This document shows, in pieces, positions 5,557 through 12,129 of a stretch of 23,834 nt of DNA. Position 1 is the first letter of the stretch. Every line of letters begins with the position of its first letter. Source of the DNA: Ruminococcus sp. UBA4350 (GTDB lineage: Bacteria; Bacillota; Clostridia; Oscillospirales; Ruminococcaceae); assembly GCA_002394125.1 (NCBI GenBank), contig DGSY01000175.1, positions 1 through 23,834 on the forward strand. The letters are read 5' to 3'. The translations under genes were made by a program, and so were the position numbers. The notes beneath the pieces were generated by a model. It saw nothing but the letters and a program-made list of their open reading frames with translations, searched no databases and was not told where the DNA came from.

Positions 5557-6598
5557 ATTCTTTGAATGTGTCAGAGAAGTAATTGCAGATCTGATCCTCA
5601 ACACTCTTTCGCTTATCACTCATTGTATGCTGATAAATATTCTTTAGTGTGCTGTCGGTTTTCCATCCTCCGCGCTCCATAATGTACTTGTCCGGGACGC
5701 CGAGTGCGTGTAAAATTGATGCCTGATAATGACGAAGATCATGAAATCTGAAATGTGGGATTTCAGCGCGTTCAAGGGCTATGCGAAAATTCTTAGTGAT
5801 CTTATGCGGTGTCATGCATACTATCCTGTGTGACCCGTCTGCCGGAAAAAGATAAGCTATTACTTCATTTGGCAGGGTGACATCGCGGACACCCGCCTCC
5901 GATTTTGTTTTCTCTTTGATGATATAATGATGCGTCTTGTCCGGAACCATGGCTTTGTGAACATGGACAATACTTCCGTCAATGTCGTCCGATGTCAGTG
6001 CGGCAATCTCCGATCTTCGCAGACTGCCGAATGCAGCGAGCAATACGGCCTTAAACAGCTCCGGCTTTGTGTCCTTCAAATATGAAAGAAGCTGCTCGAT
6101 TTCGGAATTGTCGGGAATATGGAGTTCCGGCGGCATCCGCAGCGGCAGCGTGGTATGCAGAACCAGATCCGGTCGGTACATCTTCAGCACCGCAGCAAGC
6201 AGACCGTGCATATTCCGCAGAGATTTCGGACTGTGCGTTTGCGCTTCCTCGTTGATTGCCCTCTGCACATCCTGCTGTGTGATATCGGCGATACGCATTG
6301 GCATGAGCTTTTGCAGATTATTCCGCCGGAGCTGCTCATATCCGCGAATTGTGGAAGGGGAGAGGATATGCTCTTTCATAGAGATATATCCTTTATACGC
6401 TTCTGACAGCCTCATTCCGGCATCCTGGTTCGGGATGTCATGTGTCGCCTTCCATCGCTCCGCCTGCCGCTTTGCATCCTCCAGTGCTTTCTGCTCAGAG
6501 GTATTGGAATGTCCGGTGAAGCGCTTATAGTGATACTTGCCGTCACTCCCACGCCCAAGACTTGCACGGTAGCTGACTTCATATTTATACTTTTTCAT
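5552..6598 (-). CDS. int: Tyrosine-family phage integrase
   Basis: A site-specific recombinase of 348 residues, normal for the family. It has an N-terminal arm-binding region (GSDGKYHYKRFTGHS), a SAM-like core-binding domain (about 63-160) and a C-terminal catalytic domain. Catalytic residues visible are Arg194 in GSLRRSEIAAL, Lys232 in EKTKSE, His286 and Arg289 in FHDLRH, Trp312 (replacing the second His, common in Gram-positive integrases) and nucleophile Tyr322 in NIYQH. The start at 6598 is chosen for AAGGAGG 7 nt upstream; longer frames begin further back without such a site. It lies beside the tRNA fragment at 5469-5494, which it presumably recognises. No convincing promoter of its own is visible, so it may be read through from the lysogeny operon. 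Confidence 0.95.
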   Translation of the reverse strand: MKKYKYEVSYRASLGRGSDGKYHYKRFTGHSNTSEQKALEDAKRQAERWKATHDIPNQDAGMRLSEAYKGYISMKEHILSPSTIRGYEQLRRNNLQKLMPMRIADITQQDVQRAINEEAQTHSPKSLRNMHGLLAAVLKMYRPDLVLHTTLPLRMPPELHIPDNSEIEQLLSYLKDTKPELFKAVLLAAFGSLRRSEIAALTSDDIDGSIVHVHKAMVPDKTHHYIIKEKTKSEAGVRDVTLPNEVIAYLFPADGSHRIVCMTPHKITKNFRIALERAEIPHFRFHDLRHYQASILHALGVPDKYIMERGGWKTDSTLKNIYQHTMSDKRKSVEDQICNYFSDTFKEL

Positions 6599-6610
6599 GC
6601 AGATTCCTCC

Positions 6611-6639
6611 TTGATTTTTTCCGGAGGATGTGCTATAAT
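6611..6639 (+). promoter_or_regulatory. Plus-strand promoter opposite the integrase leader
   Basis: TTGATT (6611-6616), 17 bp, TATAAT (6634-6639). It points away from int towards Uma2, yet no plus-strand gene follows before the terminator at 6680-6714. The simplest reading is a small RNA gene. Confidence 0.6.
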
Positions 6640-6673
6640 AACCTTGTGATTGGTGTGCATTACAGCACATCCT
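6625..6673. repeat. 15-bp inverted repeat upstream of the integrase
   Basis: AGGATGTGCTATAAT (6625-6639) and ATTACAGCACATCCT (6659-6673) are inverted with one mismatch and 19 bp between. One arm contains the -10 box of the plus-strand promoter, so the repeat could be an operator or could structure the integrase leader. Confidence 0.65.
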
Positions 6674-6714
6674 GATCCCATCCGTCCGGTGTTGCAGCGC
6701 CGGGCGGATTTTTT
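6646..6714 (+). ncRNA. Candidate small RNA (about 70 nt), antisense to the integrase leader
   Basis: It is defined by the promoter at 6611-6639 and by the terminator hairpin ATCCGTCCGG (6680-6689) with CCGGGCGGAT (6700-6709), followed by six T. There is no coding frame with a ribosome site inside. It overlaps, on the opposite strand, the whole gap between the Uma2 gene and int, so any minus-strand message for int would be complementary to it. A role in limiting integrase expression is inferred. Confidence 0.45.
6680..6714 (+). terminator. Intrinsic terminator of the candidate small RNA
   Basis: A 10-bp stem (6680-6689 with 6700-6709, one G-T pair), a 10-nt loop, then TTTTTT on the plus strand. 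On the minus strand no T tract follows, so it would not efficiently end the Uma2 message. Confidence 0.75.
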
Positions 6715-6717
6715 GTT

Positions 6718-7272
6718 TTACCGCATTTCCAGCTCCTCGACTGTAATGCTAAGTTTGCCGTCCCAGATACGAACCGGAATCGGTGTATCAAATGTGTAGA
6801 TTTCCGGGTGATTGCCCTCGTCAAAGAAATAAACCAGAGTTCTTTTCTGGAACGGATCAATGATCCAGTATTCCCGCACGCCGCTGATCTGGTAGAGATA
6901 GAGCTTTCGGATATAATCATCGCTGCGGTTCGAGCTGACGATCTCGCATACAAAATCCGGCGCACCGTCGAGATACTGCTCCGTCAGCTTATTCGGATCA
7001 CAGGTGATGAACACATCCGGCTGCACGACATTGTAATCATCGAGTCTGACATCAGTCGGAGCGGCAAACGGACGGCAGCTTCCGCCGCTTGCTTTGATAA
7101 ACTGCCGCAGCTCCGAATACAGTGCGCCGACAATGCTCTGATGCCGGATGCTCGGAGCAGCCTGATCGACGATCACGCCTTCGAGCAGTTCCTGCGGCTG
7201 CGTGGTTCCGGCGGTCTGCCTGAAATATTCCTCCGCAGTCATGCGGGGGATGTTTTGTGCGGTGTTGTTCAT
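6718..7272 (-). CDS. Uma2-family (DUF820) PD-(D/E)XK nuclease-like protein
   Basis: At 184 aa it has the usual Uma2 length. It shows the characteristic pattern: MTAEEYFRQ, ELLEGVIV near the start, VVQPDVFI (Asp86), FVCEIVSS (Glu110), DDYIRKLYLYQISGVREYWIIDP (Lys123 and the family Tyr-Trp-Ile-x-Asp-Pro end). These residues correspond to the PD-(D/E)XK metal site. The biological targets of the family are largely unknown. Its ATG overlaps the stop of the preceding 62-aa gene by four bases (ATGA), so the two are translationally coupled. It is the last gene of a minus-strand operon headed by the phage repressor, so it should be made in lysogens and may be a defence or exclusion effector. Confidence 0.85.
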   Translation of the reverse strand: MNNTAQNIPRMTAEEYFRQTAGTTQPQELLEGVIVDQAAPSIRHQSIVGALYSELRQFIKASGGSCRPFAAPTDVRLDDYNVVQPDVFITCDPNKLTEQYLDGAPDFVCEIVSSNRSDDYIRKLYLYQISGVREYWIIDPFQKRTLVYFFDEGNHPEIYTFDTPIPVRIWDGKLSITVEELEMR

Positions 7273-7457
7273 AATAACGCCTCCTTTTCAAGCAATGCAT
7301 CATATTTCTGTTTGAGCTCGGCATAATCCTGCTGACTGTTTACAAACGCCTGTGTAAGTTCATGGACCGTCCGGATCAGAAGGTCCTCGCTGTTTTGATT
7401 GCGTTTGAGCAATTCCTTCAGGAACTGGTTTTCCTTTTCGTAATCCTGTTTGTCCAT
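7269..7457 (-). CDS. 62-aa coiled-coil protein between two nucleases
   Basis: The protein is almost wholly helical with heptad-like spacing (YEKENQFLKELLKRNQNSED, AELKQKYDALLEKEALL). It resembles the N-terminal coil of the exonuclease gene next door: ENQFLKELLKRNQ against ENNMLREQLHRSQ, and KYDALLE against KYDALLD. It starts 17 nt after the exonuclease stop, behind a GGGGGATC ribosome site, and overlaps the Uma2 start by ATGA. A partner or adaptor that pairs through the shared coil is the natural inference. It has no catalytic motif. Confidence 0.7.
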   Translation of the reverse strand: MDKQDYEKENQFLKELLKRNQNSEDLLIRTVHELTQAFVNSQQDYAELKQKYDALLEKEALL

Positions 7458-7474
7458 GCAGTGATCCCCCTTTT

Positions 7475-8863
7475 CTAGCGATACTTTTCCGTTAAGAGCG
7501 GCTTCATCGCCTCATAAATCTTCTGGTTTGCAATGCAGTCTCCGAGCGCTCTGTGGGCATCCGGATGCGGGATCCCGAAATAGGCGGACAGTGTCGTCAG
7601 CCTGTAGTTGTCCGGTGAGATGTCACAGCATTTTGAAAAATGGAGCGTATCAATCAGCTCATTTGAAAAATCTGCGTGCAAATACTTTTCCGTAAATCTG
7701 CGCAGTATTTTAGCATCATAGCTTTTGATATTATGGCCGACAGCAATATCCTCTCCGATGAAATCCAGATAATCCCTTATCACCTCACCGCATCCCGGTG
7801 CATCCCTTACCATTTCATTTGTAATTCCCGTAATACGCTCCACCTCGGAAGGAATCGGATTCTCCGGCTTCACCAAGACGGAATAGCGCTCTGTAATCTC
7901 GCAGTTCCGGACTCTGACAGCAGCCATTTCAATGATCTCACAGGTATTAGGATTGATGCCGGTTGTTTCCAGATCAATCACTGTATAGTCCTTTGCAGAA
8001 TGATTCATTTTACCTGCGCCGGACTGCCGGCTGCCCGACCCAGCTACTCTTTCTATTCTCGTTACAGGTTTTCCGTTTTCATCCAGATCAATATGCGCAG
8101 TGATCCCAAAGTGCATGGGCTTTCCGGCCGATACCCAGTTATCATAGTCTTCCTTGGATTCTTTGCATTTGCTGTATCGTTCAATGATATAGTCCTGAAA
8201 GGCATCCAGATCCGCTGCCTGCTGAATAAAAACGCGCTTCTTGCCGTATTCATTGTTTGATTTTGAAGAAGGGGTTATTCTGATTTCAGGGTGTTTTCGG
8301 GCGGAGAAATGTTTTGCTGAATCGTCAACAAGCCAGTATCGGATTTTTCCGGACAGCTTAAACCGCAGCATTGTGTAATGTTCGTACAGGATATCAGTAT
8401 AGACTCCGCCCCGTTGCAGTGAAAGCACATTGTCAGCAAGACCGTGGGCTTCCGCGATCTCCTTCACCTTCTGAAAACACGCTGTTTCCATTTCAGAGAA
8501 AGTAGTCGTATTTTCATTTTCGCTGTCAGATACAGAGTCATCCCCGGAATGCTCTTCCGGCTGTTCCTCTGTCATGATCTGAAACTGCGCGAGCTGATCC
8601 TGCTGCTTCTGAAACGCATCCAGTAAAGCATCATATTTCTTCTGCAAATCAGCGAGCTGCTTCTGAGCTTCCCCGAATTGTGCCTGCTCATTTTCCAGCC
8701 GTTCATGCCATATTTTCTCCTGCTGATCGGCAGCATCTTTCAGATCCTTATTCTTTTGCAGCAGAGACTGAAACTGCCTTACAAGCATCTCGTAGGTCTG
8801 CTGTGAACGATGCAGCTGTTCCCGCAGCATATTGTTTTCATAGATTAGTTTCTGAAAGTCCAT
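7475..8863 (-). CDS. Coiled-coil / DEDDh 3'-5' exonuclease fusion
   Basis: About 462 aa. An N-terminal coiled coil (about 1-95) and an acidic linker (EEQPEEHSGDDS) lead to an uncharacterised middle domain (about 125-255, with a GVYTDILYEHYTMLRFKL segment). The C-terminal DnaQ/RNase T-like DEDDh domain (about 290-455) has Asp297 and Glu299 in VIDLETTG, Asp383 in IKSYDAKIL, and His437 and Asp442 in DAHRALGD. The catalytic set is complete. ATG 8863 sits 10 nt after GGAAGG; a TTG at 8872 is an alternative start too close to that site. It follows the repressor by about 27 bp and precedes the 62-aa gene by 17 bp on the same strand. The fold acts on 3' ends of DNA or RNA; the substrate here is unknown. 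I do not recognise this architecture as a described defence protein. Confidence 0.85.
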   Translation of the reverse strand: MDFQKLIYENNMLREQLHRSQQTYEMLVRQFQSLLQKNKDLKDAADQQEKIWHERLENEQAQFGEAQKQLADLQKKYDALLDAFQKQQDQLAQFQIMTEEQPEEHSGDDSVSDSENENTTTFSEMETACFQKVKEIAEAHGLADNVLSLQRGGVYTDILYEHYTMLRFKLSGKIRYWLVDDSAKHFSARKHPEIRITPSSKSNNEYGKKRVFIQQAADLDAFQDYIIERYSKCKESKEDYDNWVSAGKPMHFGITAHIDLDENGKPVTRIERVAGSGSRQSGAGKMNHSAKDYTVIDLETTGINPNTCEIIEMAAVRVRNCEITERYSVLVKPENPIPSEVERITGITNEMVRDAPGCGEVIRDYLDFIGEDIAVGHNIKSYDAKILRRFTEKYLHADFSNELIDTLHFSKCCDISPDNYRLTTLSAYFGIPHPDAHRALGDCIANQKIYEAMKPLLTEKYR

Positions 8864-8890
8864 ATCACTCAATCCTTCCGTGACGCGATG

Positions 8891-9511
8891 CTAGAAAGCA
8901 TGAAACACGCCCTTGACCAGACCGACAACACGAATTCGCATCATTTCCGAGCCCTCGAAGCGGCGCGGAGGATAATACGGATTGATACTTTGCAGCTCGA
9001 TCCATTCCGGACCGTAAACTACGCGCTTGACAAGGCCCTCATCATCATCAAGCAGAACAACCGCAATGCTGCCGCTGTCAACAGTATCCTGTTTGCGGCA
9101 CTGAATAATATCACCGTCCTCGATCTTCGGACTCATGCTGTCGCCTGTAACACGGATCGCAATCGTCTCCGCTGCCTCGGAATCACTGACAATCCGCAGC
9201 GGCATATAATCCACAATATGACTGTCTGCATATGTCCCGAATCCGGCAGATACGCTTTCAAAAACCGGAATCATCCGGAAGCTGTCATCAAATACCGCTG
9301 CAACATTCGGAGGATCGTTCTGCGGACCGCCTCCAAGCAGCTCGTCAACGCTCACCGAAAATGTTTCCGCCATCTTCAGCAGCGTTTCATAGTCCGCCTG
9401 CCGTTTGCCAAGTTCATAATTACTGTATGCCTGCCGTGAAAGACCGATGCGGCGGGCTGCTTCTGCCTGTGAGATTCCGATTGACTCTCTGATTTTGCGG
9501 ATGGCTGTCAT
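8891..9511 (-). CDS. Prophage CI-like XRE/S24 repressor, intact
   Basis: A 206-aa lysogeny repressor. The XRE helix-turn-helix covers residues 3-60 (GISQAEAARRIGLSRQAYSNYELGKRQ). The S24 protease domain has Ala89-Gly90 in SVSAGFG, Ser125 in TGDSMSPK and Lys162 in GLVKRV, and ends VVGLVKGVFHAF. It should self-cleave after RecA activation. The ribosome site is AAGGGGGG before ATG 9511. It shares the VFESVSAGFG cleavage region with the broken repressor at 20-565, but the DNA-reading helices differ. It heads a minus-strand operon carrying the exonuclease, coil and Uma2 genes. It is probably autoregulated through the operators at 9540-9696. Confidence 0.93.
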   Translation of the reverse strand: MTAIRKIRESIGISQAEAARRIGLSRQAYSNYELGKRQADYETLLKMAETFSVSVDELLGGGPQNDPPNVAAVFDDSFRMIPVFESVSAGFGTYADSHIVDYMPLRIVSDSEAAETIAIRVTGDSMSPKIEDGDIIQCRKQDTVDSGSIAVVLLDDDEGLVKRVVYGPEWIELQSINPYYPPRRFEGSEMMRIRVVGLVKGVFHAF

Positions 9512-9534
9512 AGCAATCCCCCCTTTCTGCTTTT

Positions 9535-9563
9535 ATTATAGCAACATTCCGTTGACAAGTCAA
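9535..9563 (-). promoter_or_regulatory. Leftward promoter of the repressor/lysogeny operon
   Basis: On the minus strand TTGACT (9563-9558), 17 bp, TATAAT (9540-9535). A degenerate operator (9540-9556) lies inside the spacer, which suits repression or autoregulation. Confidence 0.8.
9540..9556. promoter_or_regulatory. Operator-like site O-L (degenerate)
   Basis: AGCAAC-N5-GTTGAC matches the inner AAC-N5-GTT of the operators to the right and lies within the leftward promoter. It is the weakest of the four sites. Confidence 0.45.
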
Positions 9564-9578
9564 TACAATTTGTCAGAT

Positions 9579-9595
9579 GTAAACAAATCGTTTAT
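9579..9595. promoter_or_regulatory. Operator site 2 of the genetic switch
   Basis: GTAAAC-AAATC-GTTTAT. It has the same dyad and the same 5-bp centre as the site at 9680-9696, with one mismatch at the edge. It lies between the two divergent promoters. Confidence 0.65.
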
Positions 9596-9632
9596 GCCAA
9601 ATGGAACTCATAACTATAATTAGTTACGAAAT

Positions 9633-9649
9633 GTAAACATTTCGTTGAC
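9633..9649. promoter_or_regulatory. Operator site 3, overlapping the rightward -35
   Basis: GTAAAC-ATTTC-GTTGAC. It covers most of the TTGACA box at 9645-9650. A second, offset palindrome CGAAATGT-AA-ACATTTCG (9627-9644) overlaps it and might be the site of a different protein such as the Cro-like product. Confidence 0.65.
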
Positions 9650-9673
9650 ATTCAATGCCATTTGTGCTACAAT
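9645..9673 (+). promoter_or_regulatory. Rightward early promoter
   Basis: TTGACA (9645-9650), 17 bp, TACAAT (9668-9673). It drives the long plus-strand operon from 9714. An operator overlaps the -35 and another lies just downstream of the -10, a classic lysogeny switch layout. Confidence 0.9.
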
Positions 9674-9679
9674 AAGACT

Positions 9680-9696
9680 GTAAACAGTCCGTTTAC
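9680..9696. promoter_or_regulatory. Operator site 4, downstream of the rightward -10
   Basis: GTAAAC-AGTCC-GTTTAC is a perfect dyad, extended to GACTGTAAAC and GTTTACAGTC (9676-9700). It spans the transcription start. As the most symmetrical site it is probably the strongest repressor operator. Confidence 0.75.
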
Positions 9697-9713
9697 AGTC
9701 GGGAGGTGAGCCT

Positions 9714-9941
9714 TTGAGAGAGTATCTTCGGGATCTGCGGCAGGCTGCCGGCATGAGCATGGCAGATGCAGCTGAGAGATTCGACATTTCGCGCCAGTAT
9801 TATGAAATGATCGAAAGCGGTGAGCGGCAGAGAAAAATGGATATCACGCTGATTTCAAAAATCTCTGCTGTATTTGGCATTCCAATGGAAACGATCATTC
9901 AACATGAGAGAGATCTGTATGCCGAGGAATGGAACAACTGA
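9714..9941 (+). CDS. Cro-like XRE regulator
   Basis: A 75-aa single-domain helix-turn-helix protein (AGMSMADAAERFDISRQYYEMI) divergent from the CI-like repressor, the usual place of Cro. It starts at TTG 9714, eight bases after GGAGG (9702-9706). No upstream ATG is available, since the operator occupies that sequence. It is the first gene of the early operon and should compete with the repressor for the operators. Confidence 0.85.
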   Translation: MREYLRDLRQAAGMSMADAAERFDISRQYYEMIESGERQRKMDITLISKISAVFGIPMETIIQHERDLYAEEWNN

Positions 9942-9955
9942 AAGGAGGTCTGACT

Positions 9956-10219
9956 ATGGCACTGCCCAGAACACACATCCCGCCGCCGCGCAAGCTGTGG
10001 AGCATCGTGGAGATGCTGAAAGCGCGGTACGATCTGGATGACGAGCATCTCGCGGCAACTGCGAAATGCACGACGCGCACCGTGCGCAGCGACCGGGAGC
10101 ATCCCGATAAGATCCCGCTTGAACGGCTGCTGCGCTATCTCGGCCTTGAGCTGACCGGCAATGATATTGTCGCGGCCGTCGAGTACGCGATCGCATCCAA
10201 AGAAAACAATACGAGATAG
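9956..10219 (+). CDS. 87-aa helix-turn-helix protein
   Basis: The start at 9956 follows AAAGGAGG by 7 nt; an in-frame ATG at 9929 inside the previous gene lacks a site. The product MALPRTHIPP... has a helix-turn-helix-like DDEHLAATAKCTTRTVRSDR followed by a helical end (LLRYLGLELTGNDIVAAVEYAI). It resembles small phage regulators of early operons. No specific family is recognised. Confidence 0.65.
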   Translation: MALPRTHIPPPRKLWSIVEMLKARYDLDDEHLAATAKCTTRTVRSDREHPDKIPLERLLRYLGLELTGNDIVAAVEYAIASKENNTR

Positions 10220-10229
10220 GAGGTACATC

Positions 10230-10511
10230 ATGCCAAAGCTTACAAATGCGCAGTTCTGGTGCGGCATGGCTGTGCTGTTGCTCATGGTCGTCGCCGTGAT
10301 CGCTGGCTTTCTCTGGCACTGGCGGAAGATCGACCGGGATATCCTGCGCGATGACCGCAAACGACTGACCGCATGGGCGCAGCGCTATGCCCGGCAGCTT
10401 GCAGAGCAGATGTTCCGCGAGTATGTGCGGAACATGAGATTTAATATCCCGGTGCGGCTTGTCAATGAGTCCGACATCAACTGGGGCGAGCGGAAGGACG
10501 GTGCGGCGTGA
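10230..10511 (+). CDS. 93-aa single-pass membrane protein
   Basis: GATAGGAGG precedes ATG 10230. The N-terminal transmembrane helix (WCGMAVLLLMVVAVIAGFLW, residues 10-29) is followed by a strongly basic cytoplasmic region rich in Arg (DDRKRLTAWAQRYARQLAEQ). Its end overlaps the next gene by four bases (GTGA). The function is unknown; it could be a membrane anchor for a phage early complex or an exclusion protein. Confidence 0.65.
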   Translation: MPKLTNAQFWCGMAVLLLMVVAVIAGFLWHWRKIDRDILRDDRKRLTAWAQRYARQLAEQMFREYVRNMRFNIPVRLVNESDINWGERKDGAA

Positions 10512-11182
10512 TACCGCAGGGCTGGCAGCCGATCGGCGAACCGTTTGTTCCGGAGCTGTCGCCGGACGCAAAAGCAGTGCGTGACTTCATTGCGGCAAAC
10601 AGCATCGCGCAGATCACGCACAGGACCGAATCCGCAATGTGCAGGGCGTTGCACATGGGCATTAACCGATTGCAGGATGCGGTCTATGAATTCAGAAAAT
10701 GGGAGGCTATTATGGCAAGGAAGCCAAAATTCAATAAGGAGCAGCGAGCGGAAATGCTGCGGCTGCACAATGGTGAGCGATACTCTGTCGGGAAGCTCGC
10801 AAACAAATTCGGCTGTTCACAGACTGCCGTGAAAACAGCGTTGGAAGCAGCAAAAATCGAAGCGGAGGAAGAGACAATGAAAAACACCGGTATCAATGAG
10901 GAATTCGAGCAGTCGGTTGATCAGATGATCGCAGAGAGCAAGTCTGCGGATGCGGAGGAACCGGCTGCAATCGCAGAGCCGGACAAGTTGCCGGCGGCGA
11001 TTCCGGACTATGTTCTTTACGCGGTTGATTGTCGGATCGCGGATCTCGAACATCGCTTGCAGGATTTTGCAGATCAGAAGGCAATGCTCGAACACGATCT
11101 GCGTCGGCTGCAAGAGAATATCGAATCCGTGCAGGACGAGCATGACAAGCTCGCAGACTGGAAGCTGGAGGTGGATCCGTGA
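10508..11182 (+). CDS. 224-aa helix-turn-helix / coiled-coil protein, possibly two joined genes
   Basis: GTG 10508 overlaps the previous stop. Residues 1-66 form one small domain (FVPELSPDAKAVRDFIAANS). Residues 69-125 carry a resolvase/transposase-type helix-turn-helix (YSVGKLANKFGCSQTAVKTALEAA). After an Ala/Glu-rich linker, residues 165-222 form a coiled coil (IADLEHRLQDFADQKAMLEH). An in-frame ATG at 10712 has its own GGGAGG 5 nt upstream, so a shorter second product starting MARKPKFNKEQ is likely, either as an internal start or as the relic of a gene fusion. The function is unknown. Confidence 0.6.
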   Translation: MIPQGWQPIGEPFVPELSPDAKAVRDFIAANSIAQITHRTESAMCRALHMGINRLQDAVYEFRKWEAIMARKPKFNKEQRAEMLRLHNGERYSVGKLANKFGCSQTAVKTALEAAKIEAEEETMKNTGINEEFEQSVDQMIAESKSADAEEPAAIAEPDKLPAAIPDYVLYAVDCRIADLEHRLQDFADQKAMLEHDLRRLQENIESVQDEHDKLADWKLEVDP

Positions 11183-11469
11183 GAGCACTGAGAATCATGC
11201 TGAACAGCATAGCGATGGTTGATGTTGACAGCGATCTTTCCGCACTGCGCGAGGCTGTCGGCGGAGAGATCGAGACGATCGGACTGCGTGACGGCGGTGT
11301 GATGATCGTCAATCGGGACGGGATGCAGCAGCAGTATCCGCATAATGATACCGCGTCCTGCATCAGCGGGCGTCACATCTACGGAACGGCGCTGATCGTC
11401 GGCGCGGACGGCGACGATTTTGATGATATGCCGGAGCAGTATCTTCCGCTGCTGGGGCTGGAGGAATGA
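11179..11469 (+). CDS. DUF3846-like protein A
   Basis: At 96 aa it starts at GTG 11179, overlapping the previous stop by four bases. The pattern is ALREAVGGEIETI, then VNRDG and YGTALIVGADGDDF, as in DUF3846 proteins common in phages and conjugative elements of Clostridia. The biochemical role is unknown. A second, more diverged member follows directly. Confidence 0.7.
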   Translation: MRALRIMLNSIAMVDVDSDLSALREAVGGEIETIGLRDGGVMIVNRDGMQQQYPHNDTASCISGRHIYGTALIVGADGDDFDDMPEQYLPLLGLEE

Positions 11470-11473
11470 GCTT

Positions 11474-11821
11474 ATGAAGGCACTGAAAATTGATACTGAC
11501 GGCACGATGCAGCCGGTCGGAATCACCGGCGACACGATTGAGCAGCAGAATGACAGCATCTATGAGCATCTCGGCGGATACTTCGATACCGTCCGGCTGT
11601 CTGATGATGCAATCATGCTTGTCGATGACGAGGGACTGCTGAAATGTCTGCCGATGAATCCGGCGGCAATGATGATCTCCGGCTATCCGATGCTGGTCGG
11701 TGCCGCTCTGATCGTCGGTCTGATGCCGACGGATGACGGCGATGTGTTCACGGACTGCCCGCAGCGCTTCATCCGCTTTGCGGAGAGCATCCAACAGGAA
11801 GGAGGGAAGCTGAATGCTTGA
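11474..11821 (+). CDS. DUF3846-like protein B
   Basis: A 115-aa paralogue of the preceding gene: YEHLGGYFDTVRLSDDAIMLVDDEG and GAALIVGLMPTDDGD align with EAVGGEIETIGLRDGGVMIV and GTALIVGADGDDF. ATG 11474 follows GGAGGAATGAG. Tandem DUF3846 genes suggest duplication with divergence. Its end overlaps the next gene by eight bases. Confidence 0.7.
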   Translation: MKALKIDTDGTMQPVGITGDTIEQQNDSIYEHLGGYFDTVRLSDDAIMLVDDEGLLKCLPMNPAAMMISGYPMLVGAALIVGLMPTDDGDVFTDCPQRFIRFAESIQQEGGKLNA

Positions 11822-12053
11822 AATAAAGGCTAATGGGACAATGGTTGAGATTGAGGCGAAAGGCACGATGTCTGACCTTCTCAACGAATATGCCCGCATG
11901 ACTGCCTCGCTGATGCACAGCTTTCTGAAACCTTGCAACACAGACAGCGAATACAAGCGCATCGCTGAAATTATGGCCGGCGCGTTTTGCGCAGGTATGG
12001 AGCAGGCAATGGACAGGCGCAGAAAAGAGGTCTTGCATGAAAGCGCCGAGTAA
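11814..12053 (+). CDS. 79-aa hypothetical phage protein
   Basis: AAGGAGGG precedes ATG 11814. The N-terminus has a duplicated strand-like phrase (IKANGTMVEIEAKGTMSDLL), followed by helices (RIAEIMAGAFCAGMEQAMDRR). I do not recognise the family. It is the last gene before a 92-bp break in the operon. Confidence 0.6.
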   Translation: MLEIKANGTMVEIEAKGTMSDLLNEYARMTASLMHSFLKPCNTDSEYKRIAEIMAGAFCAGMEQAMDRRRKEVLHESAE

Positions 12054-12061
12054 AAGGGAAA

Positions 12062-12129
12062 GCCGCATCCGATGGGCTAGATCGGACACGGCCACAAACA
12101 AAAATGTCTGTATGCTCATTGTAGCATAT
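12062..12129 (+). other. Two hairpins in the leader of the pcfK-like gene
   Basis: GCCG-CA-TCCGAT (12062-12073) pairs with ATCGGA-CA-CGGC (12081-12092). TATGCT-N6-AGCATA lies at about 12112-12129, just before the GGAGG of the next gene. Neither has a T tract. This is the largest gap in the left half of the early operon and may hold an RNA processing site, an internal promoter or a translation control element. Confidence 0.4.

Noticed and set aside
6660..6965. A 101-codon minus-strand frame overlapping the Uma2 gene
   Set aside because: It is an alternative frame of the Uma2 gene without ribosome site or domain.
9627..9644. The 18-bp palindrome as the main repressor operator
   Set aside because: It is offset from the GTAAAC-N5-GTTTAC register shared by three other sites and occurs once, so I treat it as overlapping or secondary.
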